Positions 62,055 to 64,000 of a DNA stretch of 64,000 nucleotides are shown here, in pieces; position 1 is the first letter of the stretch, and each line of letters starts with the position of its first letter. Both the position numbers and the translations under genes were made by a program. Origin of the DNA: Hybos culiciformis (taxonomy: Eukaryota > Arthropoda > Insecta > Diptera > Hybotidae); NCBI GenBank assembly GCA_964007475.1, contig OZ023273.1:107134485-107198484 (forward strand), in the 5' to 3' direction. The notes beneath the pieces were generated by a model. It worked only from the letters and a program-made list of their open reading frames with translations. It was not told where the DNA came from and did not search any database.

Positions 62055-64000
62055 TTAAACTGAAAATTTCTTGTGTCTACTCCTTGTTAAAATCTCTTAA
62101 GTCCATTTAGTTAGAGCCAGTTATCTTATTCCAATTTTGTTCATCGAAAGAAACAAAATTTATATTTTCTGAATCGAGTAGAACACATATTATAATTTAT
62201 CATTATATTGAACGAGAATCTTTAACCATTGCACCACCCAGATGTTTTATGAAATTTACATACAATCAAATTTATTCAATCATGTCAAAAATTACTGATC
62301 TAATACAGCAGTTTATTAAAATATTATTAAATTAATTATATTTTTATGTACATATATAGAAATTTAGTTTTTAATTGTCTTCAAATTATCTTAAAGGATA
62401 ATGAGTGCTGTATATTATTAAACAAAAGATAGTAACATTGAATATTAAAATATTAAATTTTCTTTCAAAATATTTTAAATTTAATTTTTTCTTAAAAAAA
62501 AAGAAAAAAAGAAGAATAAACAAAAATATTATTCTTTATGTTTTATTTATCTTCTTTTTTTTTTTGCTGAAACCAATATCAAATTTTTGTTGCGCAAAAT
62601 TGTCAAAAAATAAAGTTTTTCTTTTTCCTTGTTATTATAATTTTTTTTTTTTTTCTTTTGTTTTTGTTTGTATTGGTTTTTATAGAGAAAGAATTTTAAG
62701 ATTTTCCCACATAGGAAATTATATTATACGAAAACAATTATATATTGTTTTCCCACAAAATTACATAGTACACGGTCGTATCATTATCACAAGAACATTT
62801 AATTTAAGGTTTTTTTTTTTTTTTGGATTATATTTTTTTTACTCTTTTTTGATTTTTTCATGTGCAAAAATTTTATTTCAGGACAAAATCACAAAACAAA
62901 AACACATAATTTTCTTTTTTGTCTCAAATTTTTTTGTTTTTTTTTTTTCATTTTAGGAAAATTTATCCTTGAAAAATATATTTTTCTCCTATATAAACGA
63001 TACGATAGGTACGTGTAAATAAAATAGGATTCTGTAACAAAAAAAAAAAACAAATTTTTTCTGTAGCATGGTGTCGTAGTTGTTACATATATTAGCTTTT
63101 CATTATATTTGTTATTATTTTTGTATGATGAGTTCGTTACAAATAGCATTTTCTTGCGCTTAGAAAAATCATTAAAAAGGGTTTGAATATAAAAAGTTCA
63201 AAAAACCTATCGTAAATTTTAGTGAATTTAAAGCTTTACTTTTCTGCGAAGATTCTAAAGGACTATTATAGAATTGTAGATTGTCAATGCTATAATTAGA
63301 TGTTATTGTCAGTATCATTATGAGACTTTTTTTTTTCCATCTTTTATGGTCGTAATTTGTATTGAAATATCTGATTGAATATATTTACGAAATAACAAAA
63401 TTCACCCATTATAACCCATTTCGGGTTAATATACATTTTCCTAAGAAAGTTATTTTTTTTTGAAACAATAATGTCGTTAATCTTAAATTATTTCGTAATG
63501 CAGATACAAGGTTGCGAATATACATTTTGCGTTAAAGGAGCTGCGCTGACTGAAAAATATGTGTTTTTGTTACATTCTTACACTATATATACATAAACAT
63601 AAAGTGACAACATTTTTTTTTACTATTGACAAAAAGGATATTATTTAATGAGAATTATTAGAATTTTTTTTCTTTATTTTAATTTTTTTCATAGAAATTA
63701 TAATAATAACCACAAAATAATTAGAATCCTGCTGTTGTGTGGTGTTTATTATTATTTAATTTTTTTTTTTTTCAAATTATTATTGTTAAAATTATTCTTT
63801 GCCTTGCTATACCTTGATTTTTATCACAATAAAAAAATCAAACAATAAAAATCTATGAAAATTATTACTTTCTTTTATTATATTTCACTTAATGTATAAT
63901 TTCCGTGAACGTTTATTTTAATTATGAAAAATTAGTAGAAATTATTATTTTTATATAGCATTAAACAAAAGCATTTAAAAACAACAAAAAAATAGAGAAA
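62055..64000. other. T-rich tract at the right edge, no gene
   Basis: Very T-rich on the plus strand from about 62440 to 63800. The 183-codon frame at 62405-62956 is Phe/Lys/Ile low complexity made by T and A runs and is not credible as a gene. Confidence 0.6.

Noticed and set aside
62405..62956. Longest open frame in the window (183 codons, plus strand)
   Set aside because: It is made of Phe, Lys and Ile from T and A runs, has no domain, and a minus frame overlaps it. Low complexity explains it.

Overview
The window is eukaryotic nuclear DNA, very rich in A+T, with long A/T tracts, GT-AG introns several kilobases long and many short palindromic transposons. This points to an insect. A (GGTTA)n-headed repeat and a (GGTT)n-headed repeat resemble, from memory only, repeats seen in higher flies, so Diptera is a guess. 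A run of exactly 200 N (56224-56423) is a scaffold join.

Only one host gene can be supported. It lies on the minus strand at the left end and reads right to left: coding exons at 14858-14652, 10479-10368, 1879-1559 and a proposed tiny last exon at 1038-1013. All junctions keep frame (intron phases 0, 1, 1). They give a 221-residue protein with a basic N-terminus, two hydrophobic segments, a short loop, an acidic KKEEEDLEDYVQRQL segment and a Ser/Thr-rich tail. I do not recognise the family with certainty. A splice acceptor ends just before the 5' leader of the ATG, so an upstream non-coding exon exists further right but was not located.

The other roughly 49 kb (14.9-64 kb) is long intron or intergenic DNA holding transposon debris. 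It contains: two decayed non-LTR reverse transcriptase fragments (16.3-16.6 and 22.2-22.5 kb); a near-perfect foldback with a 7-bp target duplication (23.3-23.6 kb); two copies of a hairpin-bearing element whose 15-base loop is inverted between copies (24.6 and 33.0 kb); a GACAGCGACA-type composite inverted-repeat element (35.9-36.2 kb); a pogo-like element nested in a second inverted repeat (38.2-38.8 kb); and two short hAT-type elements with perfect 8-bp target duplications (45.7-46.6 and 57.1-57.6 kb). Four copies of a 217-bp palindromic element are spread over the window (2.5, 19.9, 50.9 and 61.8 kb).

No tRNA, rRNA, CRISPR array, operon or complete transposase gene was seen. Most of the open frames are chance readings of A/T tracts. 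The most interesting signals are structural: hairpin elements whose loops or stem segments differ between copies while pairing is kept.
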